A stretch of 64,000 nt of DNA, from NCBI GenBank assembly GCA_040878035.1, contig JBBDMX010000047.1, forward strand, positions 48,317-112,316. The letters are read 5' to 3'. The stretch is from JBBDMX01 sp040878035. Lineage in GTDB: Bacteria > Planctomycetota > Phycisphaerae > Phycisphaerales > Phycisphaeraceae. The position numbers were made by a program, and so were the translations under genes. The first letter of the stretch is position 1; the number at the start of each line of letters is the position of its first letter. The notes under the pieces were generated by a model that was not told the DNA's origin, searched no databases, and worked only from the letters and a program-made list of their open reading frames with translations. Positions 1 through 7,519 of this stretch are shown piece by piece.

Positions 1-1
1 G

Positions 2-211
2 GCGTGCGTGGCGGTGTGCCCGGTGGACTGCATCGATACGGTGCCGGGGCACAAGCACTCGGCGGTGCTCCAGCTCTGCTCGATCGACCTGCCGCGCTGC
101 ATTGGTTGCACCCTCTGTGCTCAGGTCTGCCCGTGGGATTGCATCACCATGGTTCCCAGCGACCAGATGCTGCGGGTGGAAAAGTACGCGCAGGAATTTA
201 CTACCACATAA
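2..211 (+). CDS. 2[4Fe-4S] ferredoxin, 5' end missing
   Basis: The reading frame is open at the window edge and ends at the TAA at 209-211. It carries the end of one cluster motif (ACVAVCPVDC) and a complete second one (CIGCTLCAQVCPWDC), the pattern of a bacterial ferredoxin with two [4Fe-4S] clusters. Such proteins carry electrons in the cytoplasm, either alone or as a domain of a larger oxidoreductase. The first CxxC lies outside the window, so whether this is a free ferredoxin or the C-terminus of a bigger protein cannot be decided. The sequence between the two motifs (about 26 residues) is longer than in clostridial ferredoxins, and the tail after the last cluster is short (about 20 residues). 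Confidence 0.85.
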   Translation, partial: ACVAVCPVDCIDTVPGHKHSAVLQLCSIDLPRCIGCTLCAQVCPWDCITMVPSDQMLRVEKYAQEFTTT

Positions 212-260
212 GGGGCATTCAGGCTGGCGCAAAGCCTCTGCCCCGGCTTGCATTCACCAT

Positions 261-2192
261 TCACGGCAGCGGCGCCACCGGCGCCAGGACGCCAAACGAC
301 GCCGGCGTGCGATCGTTGTCGTTGATGCCCGACCAGGTCATGCGCGTTTCCCGGCGGCCACTGCCGTCGGCATCGTTGATCGTCACATCGAAGCCGAACG
401 TCCCGCCCGGCGTCAGCGCCTTGGCCAGCAGTTCCTTATCCGGCAGAAACACGTCCACCGTGTAGCCCTTGCCCTGCTCCACCGTGGCCGTCACCTTGGC
501 GTCGAGTTTGGCCCGGCGATCATGGGCAAACCAATCGACGCGCGGGCTTTGCCCGTTCTCCGGATCAGGCGTGATCGCCAGGCGCAGCACGCCGCGCTCG
601 TAGCCGAACAGACCGCGTTCCTCGGGCGGACGCAAGTCAAAGCACAGCTCGACGCCGTCGCCGGCCGTCGGCTGGCGCGGCGAGAAGACGAGCTTGTCGT
701 CGGTGACGTTGACGATGACGCGCAGGCCGCCGTCGCCGCGGATGACCTTGACCTGCGCCGAGCAATCCGTCGGTCCGCTCCACGCCTCGGGCTTGCCATA
801 GGTCCGCTGCACCGGCTGGTCGACCACGATGCGTGACCGATCGTCCATCCAGTCGGCACGGGGCAGATAAAACCCCCGGCGAATCACTGCCAGCACCACG
901 CTCTTGCTGCCCACCGACCGGTCCTCAACGCGCAAGTCCCACACGCCCCGCGGCGGCGTCTGCCCCGACTCGTCCCGCCCGTCCACCGTGAACGACACCG
1001 CCTGCGTCTGCCCCGGCGCCAGCGTCAACTCCACCTTGGCCGGCTCGACCTTCATGGCCTTGTCATCACGCTGGTTCCACGTCAGACGGAAGATCGCCTC
1101 GGTCGTGCGCGACGGGTTCTGCACCTGCACCGTCCGCTGGATCGGCTTGTCCTGGCCGCGGGTCACCGGCTCGATCTGGGCAAAGGCCTCCTCCAGCCGG
1201 TGCAGCGAAAGGTCCGTGTGGCTGGCGATGAAGTCCTGATCCTGGGCGCCCTGATCGTCGTTGACCGTGATGGCCGCGGGCTCGTCGGCGTGGTTGGGCA
1301 CGATGACCTTGAGGTAGTGGTTGAGCGACCCCTTGTTGCGTGGTCCGCGCATTTCCTTGCCGGCGCCCGAGGTGGCGAAGTAGCGCACGGCATCGATCTG
1401 CGTGAAGGAATAGTCCACGCCATGCGAGGCGAAGACCGCATCCACCCTGGCCTGGCGCAGGAGCGGATGCACCTGCATCAACCAATGCCGGCGCATGGCC
1501 GCATCGTGGTTGTTGCCAAAGGCCCAGAACACCTGATTGACGAAGACGTAGCGGCGTTGCGCGGGCACGGTCGCCAGCAGGTTGCCCAGCCAGACAAGCT
1601 GCTCCGAATCGATGCGGTCGGGTTGGGCGGGTGATCCGGGGCTGGCGGGGCTGGCGGGGCTTGCGGGGCTTCCGGGGGTTACCGAAGAGAGCACGATGAA
1701 GTGCACGCCCTTATGCATGAAGTCGTAGTAGAGGGCGCCCAAGCGTTTGGTGAACACCTGGGCCGTGGCCGCGTCGCGGACATCGCTGGCGCCGGGCACG
1801 ACGTACTGCGGCGAATGCAGGGTCTGGCTGGCCTTGAGGAAGGCGTCCCAGTAAGGGTCCGGCGCGTTGCCCCCGGAGCCCCCGGAGCCCCCGGCGGCAT
1901 CGGTGCCCCCGGAACCTCCAGTATTGATGCTGTCGCCGCAGTTGACCACGAAGTCCGGTCGGACGGCGTTGATCCAGTCGATCACGCGCAGGTAGTCCCT
2001 CGAGACGCCAAACTTGTCGCGTGGGTCGTCGCGGTTGGCGCCCGGGGCGGGGTGGCCGATGACGGCGAAGGTGAAGGGCGGGGCGCCGGGGCTGTCCGCC
2101 AGCGACCCGCTGCCGGTGGGAATGGGCTGGCCGGTGTAGCTGGTCTGTGTCTGGGCGATCGAGGCCAGGGCAAACAGCAGGATGACCAGCAT
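261..2192 (-). CDS. Secreted metallophosphoesterase-like protein with CBM9-like C-terminal domain
   Basis: A protein of about 643 residues. Starting at the ATG at 2192 it opens with a short hydrophobic segment (MLVILLFALASIAQ) that looks like a signal peptide. The N-terminal half resembles calcineurin-like phosphoesterases (VNCGDS, then VFASHGVDYS), but several metal ligands look absent. The last 200 residues resemble a family 9 carbohydrate-binding/DOMON-type beta-sandwich (GDGVELCFDLRP, then GFDVTINDADGSGRR). Two Gly/Ser/Pro/Ala-rich inserts come from 9-bp tandem repeats (1626-1680 and 1868-1918). The frame stays open upstream through a dispersed repeat and the N gap to 2510, so the start is uncertain: the ATG at 2192 abuts the repeat and has no visible ribosome binding site. 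Probably exported; substrate unknown. Confidence 0.7.
   Translation of the reverse strand: MLVILLFALASIAQTQTSYTGQPIPTGSGSLADSPGAPPFTFAVIGHPAPGANRDDPRDKFGVSRDYLRVIDWINAVRPDFVVNCGDSINTGGSGGTDAAGGSGGSGGNAPDPYWDAFLKASQTLHSPQYVVPGASDVRDAATAQVFTKRLGALYYDFMHKGVHFIVLSSVTPGSPASPASPASPGSPAQPDRIDSEQLVWLGNLLATVPAQRRYVFVNQVFWAFGNNHDAAMRRHWLMQVHPLLRQARVDAVFASHGVDYSFTQIDAVRYFATSGAGKEMRGPRNKGSLNHYLKVIVPNHADEPAAITVNDDQGAQDQDFIASHTDLSLHRLEEAFAQIEPVTRGQDKPIQRTVQVQNPSRTTEAIFRLTWNQRDDKAMKVEPAKVELTLAPGQTQAVSFTVDGRDESGQTPPRGVWDLRVEDRSVGSKSVVLAVIRRGFYLPRADWMDDRSRIVVDQPVQRTYGKPEAWSGPTDCSAQVKVIRGDGGLRVIVNVTDDKLVFSPRQPTAGDGVELCFDLRPPEERGLFGYERGVLRLAITPDPENGQSPRVDWFAHDRRAKLDAKVTATVEQGKGYTVDVFLPDKELLAKALTPGGTFGFDVTINDADGSGRRETRMTWSGINDNDRTPASFGVLAPVAPLP
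1626..1680. repeat. 9-bp tandem repeat inside the phosphoesterase gene
   Basis: About five imperfect copies of a GGGGCTGGC-like 9-mer. On the coding (minus) strand they encode a run of Ser-Pro-Ala and Ser-Pro-Gly triplets. It is an in-frame, probably flexible insert. A second GC-rich 9-mer array encoding Gly-Gly-Ser lies at 1868-1918 in the same gene. Confidence 0.8.
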
Positions 2193-2193
2193 T

Positions 2194-2340
2194 ATGGACT
2201 GCGGCGGCCACGACGCCGCTTTGGCTTTTCGCGGAGCGAAGACGGCTGCGCCGCAAGCTAAAGNNNNNNNNNNGTCAGGGCCGCCGCAGTCCATAGCGGC
2301 GTCGTTGCCGCCGCAGTCCAAAAGGGACTGTCGGGGATTC
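2194..2340. repeat. Dispersed palindromic repeat, family A copy 1, containing the assembly gap
   Basis: It contains GCGGCGGCCACGACGCCGC at 2201-2219 and GCGGCGTCGTTGCCGCCGC at 2295-2313, each able to form its own 6-bp stem with a 7-base loop. The same unit recurs at 2650-2736 and 56337-56426. The 10 Ns at 2264-2273 lie inside it, so the true length of the element is unknown. Confidence 0.85.
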
Positions 2341-2365
2341 GCGCGAATATCGGATATCCGGACCA

Positions 2366-2509
2366 TGTCAGCCTCCCTCCCCTCCCCCCCGGTGTCATCT
2401 TTTGATTTCTCATTGTTATGACAACACTTACGCGATGTCACCCCCCATGTCAGGGCCGTGTCACCCTGACACTCTTGTCGATGCGCTTCCGATCCTGCAA
2501 ACCGTGTCA
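2366..2509. promoter_or_regulatory. Cluster of TGTCA/TGACA half-sites
   Basis: Within 145 bp there are six TGTCA (2366, 2393, 2436, 2449, 2459, 2505) and two TGACA (2419, 2467). Two of them form the palindrome GTGTCACCCTGACAC at 2458-2472. This looks like a multi-site operator. It lies in the 656-bp gap between the divergent genes at 2192 and 2849. The rest of the gap is AT-rich at 2570-2640, with the palindrome ATGATATCAT at 2598-2607. The binding protein is unknown. Confidence 0.4.
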
Positions 2510-2649
2510 TGGCAGCACCTCTTGAGGCTCAAATGGCGCCGTCACGAGGAACCCAAGCCCGGCCGACTTGGTCTAAGTCGTTATTCATTGATTTAACATG
2601 ATATCATAGTGTGTTCGCAATGTAAAGCAAGCGCCGCGGTTTTTTTTTA

Positions 2650-2736
2650 GAGTGCGGCGGCCTTGACGCCGCTTTGGCTTCGGGCCGTATTCGTGCCGCG
2701 AAGAGCCAAAGCGGCGTCAAGGCCGCCGCAGTCCAA
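2650..2736. repeat. Dispersed palindromic repeat, family A copy 2
   Basis: Two arms, 2652-2679 and 2704-2733, are nearly perfect inverted repeats of about 28 bp separated by 24 bp. Each arm also contains a local hairpin (GCGGCG-N7-CGCCGC). T and A runs flank the element, so it could also act as a terminator. Confidence 0.9.
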
Positions 2737-2848
2737 AAAAACGGCGAGTGTCACCGCAAATTTGTTATCAACCCTTGGCTTTGCCGCCCGGCGCGATAAG
2801 GTGGTGTAGCCACCCTGCAAGAGGCCGCCTGACCCGGCGGCAACGCCG

Positions 2849-3367
2849 ATGCAATTGCGTCCCACTGAGCCATCCCGCCCGATTGAGCACGCTTCGGCCT
2901 CGCGTCCGAGTGCGGCCGGGGCGCGCTCGGCCGGGCCGTTGCTGCTGCGGCGACCACCACAGCGGGCGGTGGCGGCGGCGAGCCCCGAGGCGCCGAGCAT
3001 GGGCCGGCCGATCGACAGCTCGGGCGACCCGCGCTGGGTGCTGGCGGTGCGCACCGCCGAGTCGCTCCAAGGCGCGATTCTGCGCCCGGAACGGCGCGAC
3101 CGGCTGGTCCGCCTGGGCAAAATGCTGGGGCTGTCGGCCTTTGATGCCAACCTGGTGATCGCGATCGTGCAGGACCAGGCCCGCCGGGGCTATGCGCCGG
3201 AGTATTGCCCGACGGCCGGCGAAACACAGTTGCGGCTGATCCCGCTGCCGGGAGCGCGCGATCTGATCGGCCGGCGTCTGAGGCATCGCCGGGTCCTTCA
3301 GGCGGCGGGGTGGATCGCCAGCCTGCTGGCGCTGGAGCTGGTGGTGGTGTGGTGGTTTGTGGGCTAG
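2849..3367 (+). CDS. Conserved hypothetical protein with a C-terminal membrane anchor
   Basis: The longest reading gives 172 residues; the ATG at 2999 (starting MGRPIDSS) gives 122 and fits better, because the first 50 residues are Arg/Ala/Pro-rich and look non-coding. The core (DPRWVLAVRTAESLQ, then GLSAFDANLVIAIVQDQARR) resembles a small uncharacterised protein that I associate with planctomycetes. The last 23 residues form one hydrophobic helix ending in VVVWWFVG, so the protein is probably tail-anchored with its soluble part in the cytoplasm. The function is not known. It precedes the GHMP kinase gene by 100 bp. Confidence 0.6.
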   Translation: MQLRPTEPSRPIEHASASRPSAAGARSAGPLLLRRPPQRAVAAASPEAPSMGRPIDSSGDPRWVLAVRTAESLQGAILRPERRDRLVRLGKMLGLSAFDANLVIAIVQDQARRGYAPEYCPTAGETQLRLIPLPGARDLIGRRLRHRRVLQAAGWIASLLALELVVVWWFVG

Positions 3368-3467
3368 ATTCAAGGCCTCTGTTGACGACGGTTCCCATTA
3401 CCGCTCCAATGGACCGCCCCGTGTTTCGGGCGGGCAGGGTCACCGGGGGCCAGGACCAGGCGGCTTT

Positions 3468-4466
3468 ATGATCATTCGCACTCAGGCCTACGCCCGTGCC
3501 GGGCTCATCGGCAACCCTTCCGACGGTTACTTCGGCAAGACCATCTCCGTGATCGTGCGCAACTTCGCCGCCGGCGTCACCTGCTGGGAGTCGCCGCGGA
3601 TGACCATCAAGCCGCGCCACCCGGGGGTGCTCGAGTTTGAGTCCTTCGACGGGCTGATCGAGGACGTCAAGATTTACGGCTACTACGGCGGCGTGCGCCT
3701 CATCAAGGCGGCGTGCAAACGCTTTCACGACTACTGCCAGGAGCAGGGCATCACCCTGCCCAAGCGCAACTGCACGATCGAGTACACCACCGACATCCCC
3801 ATCCGCGTGGGCCTGGCGGGTTCGTCGGCGATCGTCTGCGCGACCTTGCGGGCGCTGCTGGCGTTCTTCGACGTGCAGATCCCCAAGCCAATCCTGCCCC
3901 AGGTCATTCTCGACGTCGAGTTGAAGGAGTTGAGCATCGGCGCGGGACTTCAGGACCGCGTGATTCAGGTCTATGAGGGCGCGGTGTTCATGGACTTCGA
4001 CCGCGCCACCATGCAGCGGCAGGGCCATGGCACCTACGAACCGCTGCCGCCCGCGAAGCTGCCGCCGATCTTCATCGCCTACCACGACAATCTGGCGGAG
4101 GGCACCGAGATTACGCACAACGACCTGCGCAGCCGCTACAACCGCGGCGAGGCGGACGTGCTGCGCGGCATCGAGCGCTGGGCTCAGCTTGCGCAGGAGG
4201 CGCGCGACCTGATCGTCGCCGGCCGCGGGAGCCAGATCGGCCCGCTCATGGACGCCAACTTCGACCTGCGCGCCAGCTTGATCCGCATCAGCGAAGGCAA
4301 CCGCCGGCTGGTGCAGATCGGCCGAGCGTGCGGCGCCAGCGTGAAATTCGCCGGTTCCGGCGGCGCCGCCATCGGCGTCTATGACGGCGACCCGGCACGG
4401 CTCGGCCGCCTCCAGGCCGAGTACGCCACCATGGGCGCCAAGGTGTTTGTTCCTGACATCCAATGA
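3468..4466 (+). CDS. GHMP kinase, glucuronokinase-like sugar 1-kinase
   Basis: A 332-residue kinase starting at the ATG at 3468 (MIIRTQAYARAGLIGNPSDG). The N-terminal motif GLIGNPSDGYFGKTIS resembles plant glucuronokinases. The phosphate-binding GHMP motif is GLAGSSAIVCATL at about residue 115, and motif 3 is KFAGSGGAAIGV near the C-terminus. Family members phosphorylate the anomeric hydroxyl of a sugar or uronic acid with ATP. It lies 19 bp upstream of galU in the same direction, so an operon that activates a sugar and couples it to UTP is likely. The frame extends upstream to 3357, but that part is low-complexity and lacks family similarity. The exact substrate (glucuronate, galacturonate or another) is inferred. 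Confidence 0.8.
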   Translation: MIIRTQAYARAGLIGNPSDGYFGKTISVIVRNFAAGVTCWESPRMTIKPRHPGVLEFESFDGLIEDVKIYGYYGGVRLIKAACKRFHDYCQEQGITLPKRNCTIEYTTDIPIRVGLAGSSAIVCATLRALLAFFDVQIPKPILPQVILDVELKELSIGAGLQDRVIQVYEGAVFMDFDRATMQRQGHGTYEPLPPAKLPPIFIAYHDNLAEGTEITHNDLRSRYNRGEADVLRGIERWAQLAQEARDLIVAGRGSQIGPLMDANFDLRASLIRISEGNRRLVQIGRACGASVKFAGSGGAAIGVYDGDPARLGRLQAEYATMGAKVFVPDIQ

Positions 4467-4485
4467 CCGACGAAAAGAAACAGGC

Positions 4486-5382
4486 ATGACGACAGCCACA
4501 CAGCCACGGGTTCGCAAGGCGGTGATTCCCGCGGCGGGCATGGGCACGCGCTTTCTCCCGGCGACCAAGACCATGCCCAAGGAGATGCTGCCGATCATCG
4601 ACAAGCCCGTGCTCCAGTTCGTCATCGAAGAGGCGATCGACAGCGGCATCACCGACATTCTGGTCGTCACCGGCCGGGGCAAGCGGGCGATCGAGGACCA
4701 TTTCGACGTTCACCCCGGCTTGGAGTCGTTTCTGCGCAAGACGGGCAAGGAGGAGCTGATCGATCAGATCCGGCCGCCGGCGAACGTTGGGATTCACTAC
4801 ATTCGCCAGAAGGAGCAGTTGGGGCTGGGCGACGCGATTCGGCTGGGCCGGCAGCACGTGGGCGATGAGCCGTTTGCCGTGCTGCTGGGCGACACGATCA
4901 TCGACCCGCCGCCGGGCGAGAAGCCGGGCCTGCGGCAGTTGCTCGACGCTTACGACGACAAGGGCGCCAGCGTCGTGGCGGTGCATCGCGTGCCCAGGGA
5001 ATGGGTGACGCGCTACGGCATCGTCGAGGGCACGCCCGAGCACGACCGCCACGATCTGGTGCGGCTCAACAAGCTGGTCGAAAAGCCGGCAGTGGACAAG
5101 GCCCCATCGGATCTGGCCATCGCCGGCCGCTATGTCTTCAGCGCCGCCATCTTCGACTGCATCGATCACACGTCCAGGGGCGTGGGCGGCGAGATCCAAC
5201 TCACCGACGCGATGAACCTGCTGGCGCAGCGCCAGGCGATGTACGCCCTGTGCTGGAAGGCCAGGCGCTACGACATCGGCAACCGCACCGAATATGCCCG
5301 CTGCTTCATCGACTTTGCCCTTCGCCGCAGCGACACCGGCCCGGCGATCCGCGCGCATCTGGAGCAGCTCCTGCGGTCGTAA
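4486..5382 (+). CDS. galU: UTP-glucose-1-phosphate uridylyltransferase
   Basis: A 298-residue cytoplasmic enzyme that makes UDP-glucose from UTP and glucose 1-phosphate. The nucleotide-binding signature AVIPAAGMGTRFLPATKTMP is near the N-terminus, followed by KEMLPIIDKPVLQFVIEEA. Further conserved blocks are EQLGLGDAI, FAVLLGDTI, LVEKPAVDKAPS and GVGGEIQLTDAM. The start at 4486 gives the standard N-terminus and length. UDP-glucose feeds glycans and lipopolysaccharide; the adjacent GHMP kinase may supply its own sugar 1-phosphate to this or a related enzyme. Confidence 0.95.
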   Translation: MTTATQPRVRKAVIPAAGMGTRFLPATKTMPKEMLPIIDKPVLQFVIEEAIDSGITDILVVTGRGKRAIEDHFDVHPGLESFLRKTGKEELIDQIRPPANVGIHYIRQKEQLGLGDAIRLGRQHVGDEPFAVLLGDTIIDPPPGEKPGLRQLLDAYDDKGASVVAVHRVPREWVTRYGIVEGTPEHDRHDLVRLNKLVEKPAVDKAPSDLAIAGRYVFSAAIFDCIDHTSRGVGGEIQLTDAMNLLAQRQAMYALCWKARRYDIGNRTEYARCFIDFALRRSDTGPAIRAHLEQLLRS

Positions 5383-5419
5383 GCCAGCGGCGCCGGGCAG
5401 ACGCATGTGGCTTTTCTGA

Positions 5420-5552
5420 TCCCTCTCCCTTCTGAGGGAGAGGTTAGGTGAGGGTGGCTGGCCTTTGTGGAGCGTTGAATATCGCGATTCTCGGCCGCTG
5501 GATGATTCCTGCACCCTCACCCCAGCCCTCTCCCTCAGAAGGGAGAGGGGGT
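5420..5552. repeat. Intergenic inverted repeat, CCCTCTCCCTTCTGAGGGAG family
   Basis: The left arm at 5421-5443 is itself a palindrome, followed by a GTGAGGGTG block. The right arm at 5511-5552 is the inverted copy (CACCCTCACC, then a CCCTCTCCCTCAGAAGGGAG block). The spacer is about 65 bp. The same element interrupts murF at 40172-40346. It lies between galU and the PpiC gene and could act as a terminator. Confidence 0.9.
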
Positions 5553-5631
5553 AAATCCGGCACATGCGTTTGCCCGGCGCCGCGGCGGCTGGCGATTGCC
5601 CGCTTCGCTGCCGCTCTTTACACTGCTTCTC

Positions 5632-6894
5632 ATGTCCACCGCCACGTCTCGTAACGTGCTCCTGTTGCTGACCCTGGCCGCCCTGGCGGGTTGCTCGATG
5701 TGGGGCGACGACTCGCCGCGCACCGTGGCGCGTCAGGAATTCGTCCGTCAGCCCGGCGCGGCAAGCCGGCCCGCCGGCGAAACTGCCGCGAAAGCGGGCA
5801 CGATGACGGCGACCGACCGCGGCGCCACGACCGCGCCCGCCAGCCCCGCCCTGACCGATGACACTTCACCGCGGATCACCGCCACCGACCCCCAGGGCAG
5901 CGACAAGGACCGTGACCTGATCGTGGCGGGCATGGTCGGCCAGGTCAACGGCCAGCCGATCTACGACACGGACGTCTTTGAGTCGATGGACGAGCAACTG
6001 CGCCGGTTGGGTCAGGACTTGCGGCCGGCGGAGTTCGAGCGCCAGGTGCGCGAGGCGGTGCAGAAGGTGCTGGGCGAAATCATCTTTAACGCCCTGATCC
6101 TGGGTGAAGCCGAACGCGACCTTTCGCCGCAGGAACAGCAGGGCGTGGGCTACACGATGCAAATGCGCCGCGAGGAACTGGTGCGCCGCTGGGGCGCCGG
6201 GTCGGAGCTGGTGGCCGACCAGGCGCTGCGCCAGCGCTCGGGCCTGGACCACGGCAAGGGGCTCGAAGCCACGCTGACGGAAATGCGCCAGAAAATGCTC
6301 GTGCAGCGCTACCTGCACATCAAGCTGTTTCCCAAGATCAACATCACCCGCAAGGACATCGAGCGCTACTACGCCGACAACCAGGAGGAGTACCACCCCA
6401 AGGCTTGGCGGACGATCCGACTGATCGAGGTGCAGGACGAGGCGACGCGGAACCAGGTGCAGCAGATGCTCCAGGACGGAGAGAAGTTTGCCGACATCGC
6501 GGCCCGGCCGATCAACAGCTACCGGTCTGAAACCGGCGGCCTGTTCGCCGAAAAATTGCCTGGGGACAAGGTTTTTGCCGGTAAGCTCGAGGTCCTCAAC
6601 GACGCGATGGCCAAGCTCAAGGCCGGCGAAATGGCCGGGCCGATGACCATCGGTGATAAGGACTACTGGATCTACCTCGACGCCATGGAGACCGGCCGGC
6701 AGCGCAGCCTGCGCGAGGTGCAGCGCGAAATCGAAGACAAGATTCGCGTGCAACGCTTCCAGATGCTGACCATGCGCTACCGCAACGAGTTGTTCCGCAC
6801 CGGCACCTACAACCCGATGGACCAGATGGTCAACGCGCTGGTGCACATCGCCATGAGCCGCTACAGCCAGCCCGCCCCGTCGGCGTCGCGGTGA
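5632..6894 (+). CDS. PpiC/SurA-type peptidyl-prolyl isomerase lipoprotein
   Basis: About 420 residues. From the ATG at 5632 the N-terminus is a lipoprotein signal (NVLLLLTLAALAGCS) with Cys as the lipidation site, so the protein should be anchored facing the periplasm. A low-complexity linker follows, then a SurA-like N-terminal segment (MVGQVNGQPIYDTDVFE) and a parvulin region of about 100 residues (QVQQMLQDGEKFADIAARP, then GGLFAEKLPGD). Such proteins help outer-membrane or secreted proteins fold. The parvulin core is divergent, so chaperone activity may matter more than catalysis. An upstream in-frame ATG at 5596 would give a less convincing signal. Confidence 0.75.
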   Translation: MSTATSRNVLLLLTLAALAGCSMWGDDSPRTVARQEFVRQPGAASRPAGETAAKAGTMTATDRGATTAPASPALTDDTSPRITATDPQGSDKDRDLIVAGMVGQVNGQPIYDTDVFESMDEQLRRLGQDLRPAEFERQVREAVQKVLGEIIFNALILGEAERDLSPQEQQGVGYTMQMRREELVRRWGAGSELVADQALRQRSGLDHGKGLEATLTEMRQKMLVQRYLHIKLFPKINITRKDIERYYADNQEEYHPKAWRTIRLIEVQDEATRNQVQQMLQDGEKFADIAARPINSYRSETGGLFAEKLPGDKVFAGKLEVLNDAMAKLKAGEMAGPMTIGDKDYWIYLDAMETGRQRSLREVQREIEDKIRVQRFQMLTMRYRNELFRTGTYNPMDQMVNALVHIAMSRYSQPAPSASR

Positions 6895-6905
6895 TTTGAA
6901 CCAGA

Positions 6906-7014
6906 ATTCACCGCAGAGGGCGCGGAGAACGCAGAGGAAGACAAGGATGGTCAAACCCATAGGATTGTTCCTCTTTTGCTTCTCTCCGCGACCTCCGCGT
7001 CCTCTGCGGTGAAT
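6906..7014. repeat. Intergenic inverted repeat, TTCACCGCAGAGG family
   Basis: The left arm at 6907-6937 (TTCACCGCAGAGGGCGCGGA and onward) and the right arm at 6982-7013 (ending CCTCTGCGGTGAA) are inverted copies built of 9-bp CGCAGAGGA-like units. The spacer is about 44 bp. It fills the gap before yraN, whose start codon follows within 20 bp. Confidence 0.9.
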
Positions 7015-7030
7015 TTTGCGGGCTGATGCG

Positions 7031-7465
7031 ATGACCCTATTTCGATGGCTGACAGCTTGGACCGATCGCCTGCGGTCGTCGCGTTCCGCCGGGGCGCGCG
7101 GGGAACAGGCGGCCGTCGAGCACCTGCGCCGGCAGGGCTACCGCATCCTGGGCCGAAACCTGCGCAATCGCTTTGGCGAGATCGACGTGCTGGCCGAGGC
7201 GCCCGACCGGCGCAGCCTCGTCATCGTCGAAGTCAAAGCCGCCGAACTCGACGACCCGACCACGCGCGGCCCCGGCGCGGCCCGGCCCGAGGACCACGTC
7301 AACCGCGCCAAGCAACGCAAGCTCGCCGCCCTGGCGCAGCAACTGCTCCGCCGCTATCGCCTGACCGATCGCCCGGTACGCTTCGATGTGATCGCCGTCG
7401 ATCTGCACCCGGACCAGCCCCCGACCGTGCGCCATCACATCGCGGCGTTCGAGTCGCCCTGGTGA
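7031..7465 (+). CDS. yraN: YraN/UPF0102 family endonuclease-fold protein
   Basis: A 144-residue protein of the UPF0102 family, a restriction-endonuclease-like fold. Visible motifs are GARGEQAAVEHLRRQGYRIL, NLRNRFGEIDVLAE (the GEID acidic pair) and VIVEVKA (the E-x-K pair). Together these are the D/E...ExK metal-binding pattern of the fold. The role in bacteria is unsettled, possibly Holliday-junction or DNA repair nuclease activity. ATG 7031 was chosen over TTG 7016 because the latter lies at the edge of the upstream repeat. It is convergent with aroD-aroE, 54 bp away. Confidence 0.85.
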   Translation: MTLFRWLTAWTDRLRSSRSAGARGEQAAVEHLRRQGYRILGRNLRNRFGEIDVLAEAPDRRSLVIVEVKAAELDDPTTRGPGAARPEDHVNRAKQRKLAALAQQLLRRYRLTDRPVRFDVIAVDLHPDQPPTVRHHIAAFESPW

Positions 7466-7519
7466 CATGCCGACATATGGCCCGGCCATCCTGGCCGGAG
7501 ACGATCTCAAATCCAAAAG

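Noticed and set aside
2751..4682. A 643-codon open frame on the minus strand
   Set aside because: It lies opposite the GHMP kinase and the small membrane protein; no motif and shadow-like composition.
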